A stretch of DNA of 64,000 nt from NCBI GenBank assembly GCA_006937955.1, contig SSNP01000134.1:1368501-1432500 (forward strand), written 5' to 3'. Origin of the DNA: Pachypanchax playfairii. Its lineage: Eukaryota > Chordata > Actinopteri > Cyprinodontiformes > Aplocheilidae. The notes under the pieces were generated by a model that saw only the letters and a program-made list of their open reading frames with translations, was not told the DNA's origin and did no database searches. Shown here piece by piece: positions 34,188 to 47,259 of this stretch. Each line of letters opens with the position of its first letter. Positions within the stretch are counted from its first letter, which is position 1. Made by a program: the position numbers and the translations under genes.

Positions 34188-37100
34188 CTCTATAAAAGCA
34201 GGAGTTTGGTCATTTGGTTTTTTTGGTCTGAAGCATACAGGTATGTGTCAATATACTGTTTAAGAGAAAACTTACTTGTAGAAAATATTCAAGATAATTG
34301 ACCATTTTTTCTCAGAAGTGCCTGTCCCAGCAATTTCATACCAACGTGAGACTGTCTAAGGCTCAGAGAAACTGCAAGAAAACTCAAAAGCTCCATGTCA
34401 GTCACTGAGTAAACCATGAACTAAAGTCAGTGAGGTTGTCTGTATGGCAGTTAAAGCTTAGTCAAAATTAGATTATGAAACAGAACAATGTTCCCAACCC
34501 TAAAGAAAAATATGGTTGAAAACATAAACAAATTGTTGCAATATTATGGTCAAAATCTAGTTCTTAAATCAATTGGATTGTTTTGTGCCGAAACTAATGT
34601 CTACAAACCAAAAACTTCCTCTAAAATGAAAATAACTGCATAAAATTAATGCTCTTAAATATGGTTCTACAAACTGTGTAGGTTAGAGTGAAATAATTTA
34701 TTGTTTCATTATTTTAGAATCTAACAAGGAGCAGATTATTTTTTACCCCTGTATTGATACTTAAATCCTTACAAATTTATAAACATGCATTTTCTTTTTA
34801 CCTTGACTGTATATATTCCTTATCTTTATGTTACCCTCCACATTTGACTATACTCCACTATCTCATTCTCAATTGAATTTTTTCTTCCCCATCAAAAATA
34901 GTTTCAAGCTCCAACAGTGACTTCACAAGGACAAATTAATAATTGATATGTCAAGTAACACCTTACTATAGTAGTTGTTATAACAACTCCACCTGTTTCA
35001 GGTTGTTGCTTTTTACATCGAAAAAGCTTTCTTTCCCATCTCCCTGTCACAGTCACCTTTAGTGGCTCTCTGACACAACAAACAGATCTTTCTTTTCATC
35101 TGCAACCCTTGTGACACACTGCATATGATACTGTTTGCCCTGGGACAACTGCTAGTCTGACTAAGAGCTGGTTAACCTTGCTTTGAGGCTAAAGACACCC
35201 TGCCTGGGTTGTAATTCAGAGCAGTTTGAGGCAGAATAACATTTTCTTTTTATGTAAAGGATCTACAGAGGTTATATGTGCAACCAGACAGAGGAGAAGA
35301 AAAAAATCTGAACATACAAATGTGCATGTGCAATGTTTTTTTTTTTTCACCAAAAACAGACACTGAGCTTTTAGTTACTGAGGCCCTTTGCCTTTTCCAG
35401 GATTGTTAGGATGAAAACAGCACTTCAGAGATAACCTTGAAGCTTTGAGCAGCACTGCCTTCAGACTACATGAGAACCCAGAAGGGCTGCAAAACAAATC
35501 ATTGGAGCTGCAGGCTGCAAGTGAAATTACCTCCCATTCTGCCTTTTTATTTCCATGAGTAACTCTTTATGGTTTATGTTGACAGAATTTTAAAGAGGCT
35601 AGTGAGAGAGGGATGAAAGAAGGGTGCATTCATCACTCCATCTCCAAGCCAAAAATTTATTTACCTCTCTCTGTGGGCTGCTGCCTCCATGAATGACATT
35701 CAGCTGAACACATGCACACTTATCTTGCTGCTGTTATCGCAGCACATATAGAGATGATGATTTGTCTTGTCATCTATACTAGAATCTGTTTTCCTGGATA
35801 TGTTTTCTTCTGTCACGTTATCACTATAAAAACACACTGGACATGTTTCCCCCCCCCCCTTTTTATTGTGTCAACGCAGCCACTTGTCCTTTCGGTTGAA
35901 TTTAATTTCCTGGATAACACAGTGAAATTCTGAAATATACCCGACAGTATGCACTGTTTGATGAGATAAATTCACCAGCAAGTATTACAACAACAGCAAC
36001 TGAGCTGCAAAACATCATGAGATGTGTGGACTCATGATAGAAAATTCCATCAAACATTTATATGTTTCATTAGAAAGGAAAAAAAAAAACATTAGGTTAA
36101 ATACCATTAGGGAAAGCTGAGAAGACTGCTGGTGCACAATAAGAACAAGAGTAATTTGGCTAATTTTGAACAAAATGATCCAAATAAAGCAGATACCACT
36201 ACTGTCACGTACTCAGTTGTAAACATATTAGACTGTAAAATAGGATTAGATATTATTCTGGATGTATTTCCGCAGCTATTTTGAAGAATTCTAGTAATTA
36301 TAGCTAAAGGATTTGCTTTTATTTTTTTGTAATTTTGTGTATCCAATTACTCATTGACAGTTACAGCCTTGTTTTGCTCTCTCCTCAGTTTCAGCTCACG
36401 CTTATTACAACTTTAATGTGTGCTCATTTTCTTTTCACGATGTCAGAGGTGCCAAAAACCTCAAAAATTCCAACCTTTATACCGTCTCGAAACTCAAGTC
36501 ATCATACTTGGACTTATTTTGTAAGATTCACATATTTCTTGGCATGAGTTGTCACTACTGGGTCAGGCAGATGACCATGGGTTTCATACCCCCTGCTGCT
36601 CCACTCCTCTGGCCTCCCCGAGGTGCCTCTTGTCTTTGATTCATGCTCTTATCTCCACTGTGCATATAGTAGGGCAGAACGCACAGACACAGGTCGCAGG
36701 ACCAATCGCGTACACACATCTGAGTGAATTATTCAAATTGCCAAGAGCAAAAGAGGAGCACACAACCTTTTGCCTGTTACGTGACAGGAATGGCCTGTCA
36801 GATAACAGTCACTGCAGATCATTTAGACTGCACAAAAATGTATTTTTTTTCTCATGTATCTAGTTTTAATGTAATTGCTGTAATAGTAATGTGGCAATGA
36901 CCTAGTGTCCATCTTACACTGTATGCAGCGTAAATTAATGAAATCACAATTAGCGCTGACTTAAGTTCAGAATGAACTTCTGAACGTGAATGAAATAATT
37001 TCCAATAGATCTTTTTAGCCCCCTTCTTGCAATAAAAGTGCATGTGAGAAGATGTTGACACAAAGCCACAAGGAAAAAAAGTGGCATCATCTTCACTGCA

Positions 37101-39185
37101 TAAATACCAGAGCTAAAGGTAACAGGGTGGAAATCAATTACATGGATGGCTCACCTAATTGATATCCACCTCAGCATAAACACAGACAACATCCACAGCA
37201 ATATTAGATCACAGGTTTATATTTTCATGGCCCCTGAACAACTTTTTTTTTTTACCAAATGAAAAAAAAACTAATTCAACCTTTTCATATAATATCCTCA
37301 GTCAAGATTTTCATCTCAAGTATTTTATTTTATCTTTAGGCATGAAAAATACTTCATTTGCATTTCAATTTTTGATATATGAGGTTTTTATATTTCAACT
37401 GAAGTGGACAACATGTGTTATACAATCTGTATTTGACAAACTTATTTAGATTAGCATGTCAGTATGATTATCCTTAATATTATAAGAACATAGTACATGA
37501 CCAGTGGATGTCAGTCAGTGGAGTAATACACTAGAGTTCAATGTGATGGCTTATGTGCAAATAAACCAGAAATACCCAAACATGTAAAAGAAACCAGATT
37601 TTAAATAGCTGTCCACTTTAGTGACCGCTATGCATGACAAAGTTATGCATATCTTTAACAATTCCAAGCACATTTTAAATTAATTTTCAGGTTAAAGATA
37701 CTCAATATCCCATAATGTGAATTTACTCTCTGCAGAGGAAATTCTGCACAGAAATTGCTACAAATGGAAGGATGTTTTCTCAGATTAGGCCACCTGTGGA
37801 GTTTTCTTAAAAGCTGATGGACAAACAACAGACTGAACTACAGAACACATTCATCCCTGTGGACATAAATATTGGTTGTTGCAAGCTGATATTGAAATTT
37901 ATTGCCAAGAGTCTCTCTCTGCCTTGTATCTCTACACAATTTTATCCATTTTACTGTTATCCTGCAGCTAATGATCTAGAGCTATTAATTAACAGTGCGA
38001 CCCTTCTGTTACATTGAACTCTTTAATTATGTTATTTTGTCTTCTCATTTGGCCAAATAATCTTCACAGGTGTATTACTTTGCAGATTTAGACAAGAAAG
38101 TTTTGATACTGTACTGGACAACAATCATATTCCTAAAATTGTCCTTCTGTCCGTCCGTCCATCCATCCATCCATCCCTTTTTTAAACCTGCTTCTTCCTT
38201 TTCAGGGATGCAGGGAGCTGGTGCTACATACCAACATTGAACCTCAAATCTTGATTCAAGATTTGAGGAATTTAACATAATCTGTCCACCTTTAGTGCTT
38301 TCATTTTACTCTTTCTTAGAGAATTATAAAGATTCAGGCAAAAAGGTAAAATTTTAAGTTGTTACTCATAAAGGGAACTTGAGTTCAAACATTAAAAACA
38401 CCCAGAAAAGAACACAGCTGAATGGCATCTGCTACCTATTTTCACACATAGAAACCTATTGTCATTGATAGACAAAAACATTAGGTTAATAACAAAATTA
38501 TGACTGAATATTGGAAATTGCAAATTCTCTTTTAATCTGCAGGGTTTTAAACCCCATTATAGGATCGCTTGTTCTTGATTCAGATTGGTGAAGCTTTGTT
38601 GCACAGAATTTTTGAGAGACCGACTCCTTGAAAACTCAACATCTAAAAGTAATAGTTCATAACACAATATACCCTCATAAAGGTGGTCATAGGTCACTTC
38701 AATTTAATGTGCAGCAGCTTTATTGGAGCCAGAGTCAACAAACAAGGAGCAAAAATCAAATCTCAGATGAGGCTCTCAGAATAGAGGCAGACAAACTTCA
38801 GGCAAATGGTGTGCCCATGCACTCTCTACTTTGCTTTTTTAACTCAGCAGAATAAAAAATCTCTAAATATTCCTGTAACATGAAAAACTTTCTATTTCTT
38901 TTTGAGAGAAACACAAGCTGTGTAAGTACAATTAAAGCAGATAAATTCAAGAAACATTGCCATCGTCATCTCAGAAGTGAGTACTTCCTTTGACTTCTCC
39001 ACTACAGATAGTAGTTGTTGATTTTTAAAAAATCTCAAATTAAACCTTATTTTGGCACACAAAGCTTGCCATACATTCAAATATAGGTGTTCTTCCAATT
39101 AACACAAACACTCAGATCAGTCCAACTATCCTAATACAGTTTGGAAACATCAGATATGTATGCATCAATATTTCCATTAGGCTGC
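34188..39185. other. longest repeat-poor stretch; no gene recognised
   Basis: No coding exon recognised. It holds a poly-C tract at 35851-35860 and a short ATCC-type repeat with flanking repeat tail at about 38150-38225 (minus strand). GC is slightly higher and A/T runs are fewer in 35380-35700 and 37720-38020, which could be conserved non-coding DNA, but this cannot be shown from one sequence. Confidence 0.4.
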
Positions 39186-39189
39186 AAGA

Positions 39190-39510
39190 TTTAATTCAGT
39201 GGAATCATATTACATTACTGAAAACAATAGAAGACGACCTCATCCACTGGATCAACCTCCCCACATTACTTATAGGAAGAGTAGCAGCAATTTAAATGAT
39301 GATTCTACCCAAGATTAACTATACATTTGCTATGGTCCCATTTAAACCACCGCAGACCTGGTTTAAGATTTAAGACATGTATTTCTATATTTCTGCAGAA
39401 ATCTAAACCACCTCATATGAGTTTAAAAACCTTATAAAAAGCTAAAAGATGTTGATCAATCCCTCTACAATAACATTAATTTCCAAGATCTCCCCTTTAT
39501 CAGCCCCATA
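39190..39510 (+). pseudogene. L1-clade ORF2 fragment (after the RT domain)
   Basis: Plus-strand translation gives KTIEDDLIHWINLPTLLIGR, then MMILPKINYTFAMVPF and, further on, KSKPPHMSLKTL. This order (W..LP.SL.GR...K..ILPK..Y.F...P, then P.ISLKTL) is diagnostic for the region downstream of RT in L1-type LINEs. Several in-frame stops show it is long dead. Its limits are not sharp. Confidence 0.65.
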
Positions 39511-39844
39511 ATAAAGCAACAAAAATGTTTTAAAAGCATAAATAGAAACATTACCCTTACAACCTGATGGAAATATCTTTTAAAAAATGGGCCTTCGCTT
39601 CTCCTATTGAAACCCATGAAAGAATAAAGTTATGTTAAAACCAAGCACACCATTGTTTTTCTTGTGAAATTACCAATAAATTTGATGTGTCTGCCTATTG
39701 AAAAAACAAACCACTCACTGTCACCACCCATCTTGAAAAGTTGGCCCCTTCACAAATACTAGTGTGCCACAAACAGGACATAATATCACCAACCATTCCC
39801 ATTTTATTAAGGTGTATCAACATAAATAGCCCACCCTGTACTTT

Positions 39845-40279
39845 GTTTCCAGTTCATGTTTTGTTTTGTTTTTTTGTGTTGGTTGTACTTCCTGTTTTCA
39901 TCCCGTGTGTCATGTATCTTGATTATACTCCCCCATTTCCTGTTTACCTCATGTGTTTCCTGTCTTCCCCAGTGTCTCCTCCTTAGTTGGGTGTTTTTCC
40001 ATTCAGGTGTTTTGAGTTCAGTTGATTAGTTTCTGTTGGTATTTAAGTCCGTCTCAATCAGTTCACCCTTGTTCGGGGATTGTGTTTGGTATGTTTGCCT
40101 TATGGATACGTCGTCCTGCCCAGCCTTTTCTTCACCTCGCCTTTGTTGTAAATTTGTGCTGCTCCGTCAGCTCCTTTATTTCTTTCTTTATTAAGAGTAT
40201 AAGTTTACATAACTCTGAGCCTGGCGCGTATTCCTCCTCTTGCATTTGGGTCAAAACGAACAAACAAGCAGTCATGACA
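39845..40279 (+). mobile_element. LTR-like segment
   Basis: T-rich start, TATTTAAG at about 40040, a CTTTATTAAGAG polyadenylation-like site at about 40184 and a 3' end GCAGTCATGACA at 40279, the same plan as the LTRs at 11241 and 27483. It ends inside a MITE family A fragment. The left end and a matching duplication were not found. Confidence 0.4.
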
Positions 40280-40349
40280 AGAACACCCGTGGAGCAACAG
40301 AATATTTAACAGAAAACTCAGAAACATGTTTTTAATGGAATATGCCTCT
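40280..40349 (-). mobile_element. TTAA MITE family A end fragment
   Basis: AGAACACCCGTGGAGC, then CATGTTTTTAATGGAATATG and CCTCT before TTAA at 40350-40353. This is the reverse of 28547-28620. Its interior side is cut by the LTR-like segment. Confidence 0.7.
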
Positions 40350-40438
40350 TTAAGTAGATTTTTTTTTTATCTGTTTTTTACTTGAGTATAGACTCAACAC
40401 TTGAGTATTATTTTTTTTTTTGCTACTTTTTACTTTTA

Positions 40439-40989
40439 GGGTGCATTCACACCAGCCCTGTTTAGTCCGCTTGCCTAGAAAGTCTGGTTCGTTTGGGGAG
40501 GTGTGAACGGGCAATCAAACTCTGATTTGGACCAAACAACCAAACTCAGGTTGTAAGTCTCAGTTTGATTGAAATTAACTCTGGAGTAGTTGGATTGCAT
40601 GTCTGAGCCAACTGGACGCGGACTATATTGTGCAGCCGTCTCATGTAGTCCTCGTTATCTGCTCATCCTGAACCCATTGCTGCAGAGTTTTGTTAAAAAA
40701 CAAAAACAAAAAATCAATCCCAAAACCACAGTATCTGCTGATACTCCAAGTTTTCTTACGTTTCTCTCCCATGGCAGGATGAGGAAGTGCAGTAATAACA
40801 ACAAAAAGTAGTCTAGTAACACCACAGCGCCACTACAGGCGGGGATGTAAACATGCATCTAAGCTTATTTGATGTATTTTATAAAGGGCAGTGTGAATGC
40901 AAACTGCTGCAGCTAAAAACAGCCACAATGTTGCAATTTCGGTCCCCAGTCAAACCGAGTCCGCCAGACTATCAGGTCTGAATACAGCC
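40439..40989. mobile_element. 551-bp MITE with TTA duplication
   Basis: Imperfect inverted ends: left GGGTGCATTCACACC and right (reverse-complemented) GGCTGTATTCAGACC. TTA is duplicated at 40436-40438 and 40990-40992. A 3-bp TTA/TAA duplication suggests PIF/Harbinger-type mobilisation. No transposase. The interior has a GTGTGAACGG motif. Confidence 0.75.
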
Positions 40990-40992
40990 TTA

Positions 40993-42339
40993 AAACACAA
41001 ATATCTGTACGTTCTACTACTTACGTTTTAAATATTCCTTCTTTTTTTCATCATGGATAAGTAAATATAAAAAAATTATTGGAGAGAGCTTATTTAATTA
41101 CTCCCACTTTTAATTTGATATTGTCCATCTTGGCTTATCTCCAACTCCTCTCACTCTTTCCCCGTTTGTGTTTAAACACCCAAAAACCCCACCTCCTTCA
41201 ACAGCTGTGTGTGTTGTGTTTATTTTCATCTCTACAGTCTGTTTAGATACACAAATATGATTACATTTGTCAATCGCAGTATTTTATTTTGAAGAATCAC
41301 TTTTATTTTCAAAATTGACCAGATTGTTTCGTGTGTCTTGGTGTGACTTCCTGCCAGAATTGACGCTGAACACTTGTGGCTCACACAAAAAACTGACCAA
41401 ATGCCAAAATGATTGCTTCATGGTGCAGGCAGCGAAGTATTTTTTTTTTTAATGAGTGAGTTATTTTATCATTGATAGAGTTATCCTTATATTTGAGTAT
41501 TTTTAATGAGTTCAAGAAAGTCTCTTCTCGTAAGCTGTCAACTGGTGTTTCAAGGCAAGCAAGGGAGGAGATGGTCTTATCTCAAGGCTGACACAGAGTT
41601 TAAAGATAATGACTTAGGGTCTGTTATTAGGGTGGTTCCTGCAAACAGGCAATGTCCCTATCTTCTGTTTTCTGGTAGTGAAGTTCAGTTTGTTACTTTG
41701 GACAAACAGCCTGAACCAGTTGTGATAATGTTATCAGGTTAGGCAGAGTTCTTTACATAAGTGCTGACTAGCAGTTATCCATGATTAAGTATGTAAAAGG
41801 GGATGGAATTAATGACTGTTATCAACCAGCTCATCCAATCAGTGACCTTTTGACAGAAACCTGTTTCTGATTTGCTGTACACCCTGTATGATGTAACCAT
41901 TGGAACTTGCTTGAATAAAAGGCATGGTAAAACCAAAAAATCCGAAACTAAATTGACGTCTGTGTGAAATTATTTCTTATTATTATTATTATTAATTATT
42001 TATTGTTTGCAGGATGACATGGAAAATCAAGAACACGCAGTGTTGGAGTTTAGTAACCTGGGGTCACAGTGGTTTGGGACCACAGCAAGGTTTGGTACTT
42101 TGGAGAGTCTGGTACTCTAAAGAAAACTTCGCACTTCACAGCACTCGTCTAGTGTGAACTACACCATCAGTTAACAAGAACACCAAATTGAAGCAGTCTC
42201 CATTCCCCACCACTTCACAGTGCTTCCGTAAACTGCAGAAAGCTTTAGTCACGTCACCAGTAACAGACTTTACTCTGGTCTCCCACTGTTTATAGTACCT
42301 ACACAGAATTTTCTTTTTCCCAGATCCATCCAAATTTCC
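40993..42339. other. no gene recognised; possible old LTR
   Basis: Mostly AT-rich. The 41500-41965 part has an LTR-like plan, with a CTTGAATAAAAGGC signal at about 41911 and a TAT trinucleotide run (41970-41995), but I could not define TG...CA ends. Confidence 0.35.
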
Positions 42340-42393
42340 AAAACAACTTAACAAATAACCACAAAGTCATGAAATTTGTGTGAAATGACCTCT
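42340..42393 (+). mobile_element. TTAA MITE family A, 3' end
   Basis: CCACAAAGTCATGAAATTTG then TGTGAAATGACCTCT and TTAA at 42394-42397, matching 46845-46893 and the right end at 29030-29054. The upstream part is unclear. Confidence 0.6.
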
Positions 42394-42399
42394 TTAATA

Positions 42400-42969
42400 A
42401 ATTCAGAAATTTGGGTCGCAGCCGGAAGTGGTGATTTAAGCTGCCCTGTTGAAAAATGCTACTCAGAGGGGAAGGGATCAACTAATGGGTCTGGGATTAG
42501 TTGCCACCTTGGGGGTACTGGTACCTAGATCTGGGAGTGTAAAGTGTGTGAGGGGAGTTAAATGTCTGTGGTGTCTATTTTGGTTTCTGTCAGGATATTT
42601 TAATATCCCTAAGTGAAATAACTATCAAAAACACCATCAGTCAGACACAGAGGTATGGTTTCAATGAGCTTTGCAAAGGAGAATGCCCCAACCAAGGTGT
42701 TGAGACGATTCTGATGTGTTCACCTCTGCATTGCCTTTTTATTCACAAAGACACCTCCCATCTGGATGGAGCAAGGGAGGGGAACAAGTGTGGGTCAGAT
42801 AATGAAGTCAGAGTGGAATAAACAACCACACCTGTGGATAAACAACAGGAACAAGTCGTAAACCAACTGGTTTCCAAGATAAACATAGAAGTGTTGATTC
42901 AGGCCAGGTCTCTTTCAGTTCACTTACTCCTGCAGCATGACCTGTGACCTTTTACCAACATCGTAAAAC
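42400..42969. other. no recognised feature
   Basis: Mixed-composition DNA with no convincing frame or termini. Confidence 0.4.
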
Positions 42970-43975
42970 CTTAAAATCTCCAACAGTTTCCGTTCATGTT
43001 GGTGTGTTTGTTTGCATATGTGTGCATGAGGGTGGGAATGTGTATGTATGTGTATGACTGTTTGTGTATGTATGTCTGTCTTTGTCCATGTGTCAGGGTG
43101 GGTGTCAGGGTCTGTCTAACAATATCCTATGCCCCTTTATTAGGGCCCATCTCCCCCAACCAAGCTACCCACTGCTTACTGGTTCCCCCACCAGCTCATG
43201 CACTGTGGGTTTCTAGAGTTTGGGCCTGGGGGCTGGGGGTGTGTGCTGGCCTGCTCCCGGTGGCTGGCTGGTGGGCTGAGCGCTTCCTGGTTCCACCAGA
43301 TACCTGCTTCGGGGAGGCTGCCCTTGGGTCTTGGACTTCGAATCTGCGTCCCGGTGTGCTTGGGAGTGGCTGGCTGCCGTTGGGACCTGTGGGATCGTCA
43401 CCATGACTCCCCGGGCACCTGTACTGCGGTTGCGGGGCGACTGCGCTGGAGGTTGCCTGTGGTCTTGTCTAGGAAGGGGCTTTGGTTGCTCCTGCGGTGG
43501 CCTGCCTAGGCTTTGCTGCTCCGGGGGTTGGGGCCTGGATCCCTTGGGCTTGGGTTGGCTCTGTGGTCTGCTTTGGGGTCTAGGGGCCGGGGCTGGGACT
43601 TTTCACACCCACTGTCAAACAATTTTATGGAGAAACCTTATGGTCACAGGCGTGTCCATGCACACAGGTGTGCACACAGACACTCACTGACTTGGGCTAC
43701 AGCTGCTGCTGGGGATGTTGTGTGTTAGGCAGTGCCATTATTTGTTTGTGTCTACAATGACATTATCAGTGTTTAAATGTAGATGTTGGTCTATGCTGTG
43801 GTGTCTCTGTTATTGTTTTTGTCTCTCAGGTGTTGAAGCAGATTTCTCTCCCTCCTACATTTCTACCTATTTTTATCTTTTTTTCCTCTTCTTTCTTGTG
43901 TTTCTCTCACTTCCTCTCTCCTTTGCCATGTCCGCTGATTCAAAAAGTTGTAATAAACAAAAATAACATCTAAAG
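42970..43975 (+). repeat. TG-rich then G-rich then CT-rich block, possible LINE 3' UTR
   Basis: A TGTG/TATG-rich run (about 43000-43100) is followed by 500 bases with strong G over C bias (43190-43600), then a TTTCTC-rich block ending in AATAAACAAAAATAACAT. This order resembles 3' UTRs of some fish L1-like LINEs, but there is no coding DNA to confirm it. Frames of 100-140 residues are rich in Gly, Trp and Leu and look like artefacts of G-rich DNA. Confidence 0.4.
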
Positions 43976-46780
43976 AAAATCACAATAAATGAAAGTAACA
44001 AGCCAAATATTGCAGTGATGGCTGCATGCTAAGCTTGTGAGAACAAATCTGTCAGGCATTTTTATGCATCCAGACATTAATTCCGACTGCTTTACTGCCA
44101 GACAGGAAATGGTAAATTGACAACTTATTTCATAACAAGATTTCATTGCAAGTGTATACAGTATTCTTGTTTATGGTGAGTGTACCCTGTTAAATATTTA
44201 AGCATATTTTTATGATCCTACCCTGATATTTTCTATATAAAAGCCCTATGGGTCCTTATCAGCCATTGTTGGGTCATTTTCCTCTGGGTGTGTCCAAACA
44301 TTTGCTTGTTGCTCTGACAATGCAAAGAAAGTAAAAATAACATCATATTTAGTGTTCTTGTGCTGGGAGATTTTTTTTTGATAGGTAAAATGTATCTATG
44401 GAAAAATATAGAACAGGTAGCATATTTCAACAGAACACCAGTTCGAGCAATGGCCATTTGAGACACAGTTGAAAAAAAGCTATTTAGTACTGCCTTAAAA
44501 TTCAATATTGCAACAAAAAATATTTTTGTTGTTTTTTTGAATCAATAAATATAAAATATTTTACGATGAATCAGAGAAGATGACAAATTTGGGATCTTAC
44601 TGTCAACTGATTTTCCCAACACAAGCTTTCCAAGCTTTCTGAACCAAAATGTAGTTATTAACCAAATCCTTGGCATACTGACTGCGAACCCCTAGAGAGG
44701 AGCTTTAATGAAGTCAAGATCAATGTTCTTCTTCTGCAGCAGACTGAATAACACGTTCACATTAGGCAAGGAGTTGGGAAACAAGGCTGGGAGAAGGAGG
44801 GGGGGGTGAGCCTCATTTGCAAGTATCCTCTCAAAACTCCATTTGATTATTGAAAAAAATCACAATTTCTGATGGTCTAGAAATTTTAAAGAAGGTCATT
44901 CGGCTTTTTTAAGAACTGCCAGAAACTCTATCAGGTTTGGATAAAAATGCTACTTTATTTTGGATTTTACTTGATGCATGTTTAGGTTGTTTTAGGTTTG
45001 GTGCATATTGAGCATTTTTTTAATATTTCATTTTTAGTGGACTTGATCATAACAGCAGCTTCAGGAAAATCAGGTGCCATGGAGCATTGAGATGCCAGTG
45101 TCAGCAGATGTATTTGTAAAAAGAAATAATTCACTTATATGTTTCAATTACTGTCAACATTAACCAACGAAAGCATCATTTGACAGTGGGTGGGAAAGTC
45201 TCAACGACATAAAAGGGAAATCAGTCCTTTAAAAGCTGTTAAGATGAAAGCTTTGTATAACTTACATGAGAAATTATTTGCGATAGAGTTCATCAGCCTT
45301 CATTCACTTTCTTATCACGGGCACTTGGTCTTGATCTAGCTGTGCAACAATATCATATTAAATGTAAAAAAAAAAAAAAACATTCATTTTTACACCTGTT
45401 GCACTTTATGGGAGCTCATGTTTCAGAGAACTAAATTCTGGATGGGTGTAGCCCTTATTAAATGTTTTACTCAATTTGCTGCCATCATGCTAATGTACGT
45501 ATTAAATGTTGCACTGGGATGGCTGGAAAAAGACTTGGCAGACAAAAGAGAGTGTGCTTCTCCACCTGTTTTAACTTATTTAAAATACCAGAGAAGACTA
45601 TCAGAACTTGTTGATTGTCAATACATGTTATAGTTAATTCACTAAAGAACATCAGTGCTTTACTGTACAAATAAAATCAGACAAAACTGATAGCTTGTGC
45701 TATTTTTTGTTGTTGTTGTTCTCAAATGGCACATACTGGACATGGTATCTCATTATGCATAATTTCATCTGTGTTTTTCCCAAGGGCAGGAAAATATAAC
45801 ATTACCAAATGGACTGGAGGCTCTCCAAGTGGTGACGCAGAGCTTTTAGACACCTGCAGGTTTATATTCACACTCACATGTTCACTGAAAAAACAATTGA
45901 ATTCAGAAATTGACATGGAGAGGCGAGGAGAATGACAGATGACTATTAAGTTTAAAATGTTTTTGTTATTCCATTTTTGCAACATGTTGGGCTTTAATGA
46001 TTCAATGACAGTGTTGTCCTGGTTTGCTGTTTAAAAAAATGCAAAAGGTTCATGGCTTTCGACACAGCATGCTAAAGGTGTCTATAGCGGTGGGACTAAT
46101 CTTACCAACTTGTTTATTATTACCTATTTATTAGAACCCTTTTATACAGCACCTTTGTTTGGTTTATATGAGATACCATATGAACAGCAGTGATTTAATG
46201 TCTTTTTGTGTTGATGAGGAGCAAGCACTGTGTGAAATACCATTAAGCTTAAAATCTCAGTCTTATGACACTTAGAAAATCAGTTAAATACTAGCTCCTT
46301 CATTTTAAATGGCTGGGTAGATTTAGAATTCTCAATTCCACAAGTTAAAGAAATGGTTCAGACTTTTGTAAATGAGTTTCTGTGAAAACATGATGAGAAG
46401 CCAGTTTAATTGCAGCAGAAAACAGTAGACAAAATGATCCAGTTTAGATGAAATTCCCATCATCTAAAACAGCTTAAGCTCTAAGGCTTTGTAGCTTTTG
46501 AAGCAGCATATTATGGAGTTTTAAAAAGAATCAAATTTTTATCACGTAGATGTATGGGTGTATTTTAAGTTAAAAAAAAAATCTCTTTGCATCTCCAGTT
46601 CAACTAAAACAAGTTGCAACAGATTTCTCCATTTCCAAACATAGACAAGCTTCTCTTTGAAATAACCACAAAGATTTGATTAACATTAACTACTGAATGC
46701 AAAAGTGACTGTGCAAATGTTAACAACTCAAGTTTCAGTTGAACAGCTGTACAATGTTTCAGGTTTTCAGGTGGGAAAAA
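43976..46780. other. no recognised gene
   Basis: AT-rich DNA. The plus frame 45418-45633 has no known motif. A CT repeat-free poly-A run is at 45366-45380. Confidence 0.45.
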
Positions 46781-46889
46781 GTTCTTAATCAGTGTTTCCT
46801 AACGTTTTTTAGATATAAAATGTTTCATATTACAGATTAGTACTTAAAAAATAACCACAAAGTCATGAAATTTGTATGAAATGGCCTCT
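46781..46889 (+). mobile_element. TTAA MITE family A, 3' end fragment
   Basis: AATCAGTGTTTCCTAACG (matching 28997-29014) through TGTATGAAATGGCCTCT and TTAA at 46890-46893. Confidence 0.7.
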
Positions 46890-47011
46890 TTAAAACCGCA
46901 ATCCACTGAAAAGCCTTTAGCAATTAGCTTGACTCCCAAGAAAAAAAAATCACCACCTAGATTTAATCAAGCAAATAGGTACACGCCTCCTATTGGATAA
47001 TTAAATGATAA

Positions 47012-47051
47012 AATGGTAAATGCCATGTACTTATATATATATATATATATA
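47012..47051 (-). repeat. SINE tail remnant with AT repeat
   Basis: AATGGTAAATGCCATGTACT is the reverse of the SINE tail end (compare 52520-52546), continued by an AT run. Confidence 0.5.
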
Positions 47052-47259
47052 AAAAGAATTCCTGCATGGGCAATTATCTTTCAGCTGGCCACAAGTAATT
47101 TAACCCTAACTGGTGCAATGAGTTGCTTCTCATTTATTGAACAATCATGTCAAAAGAAACATCCCATTGTTCTGGAGAAAATGTTAGTCTGTTTGAGAAG
47201 GGTCAAACCGTTAGCATGCCTCAAGCAGAGAAATGGGACAGGCCACTCCTCCACAGCCT

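Noticed and set aside
42996..43690. Gly/Trp/Leu-rich proteins of 100-140 residues
   Set aside because: They overlap in several frames of a G-rich, low-complexity block and have no domain.
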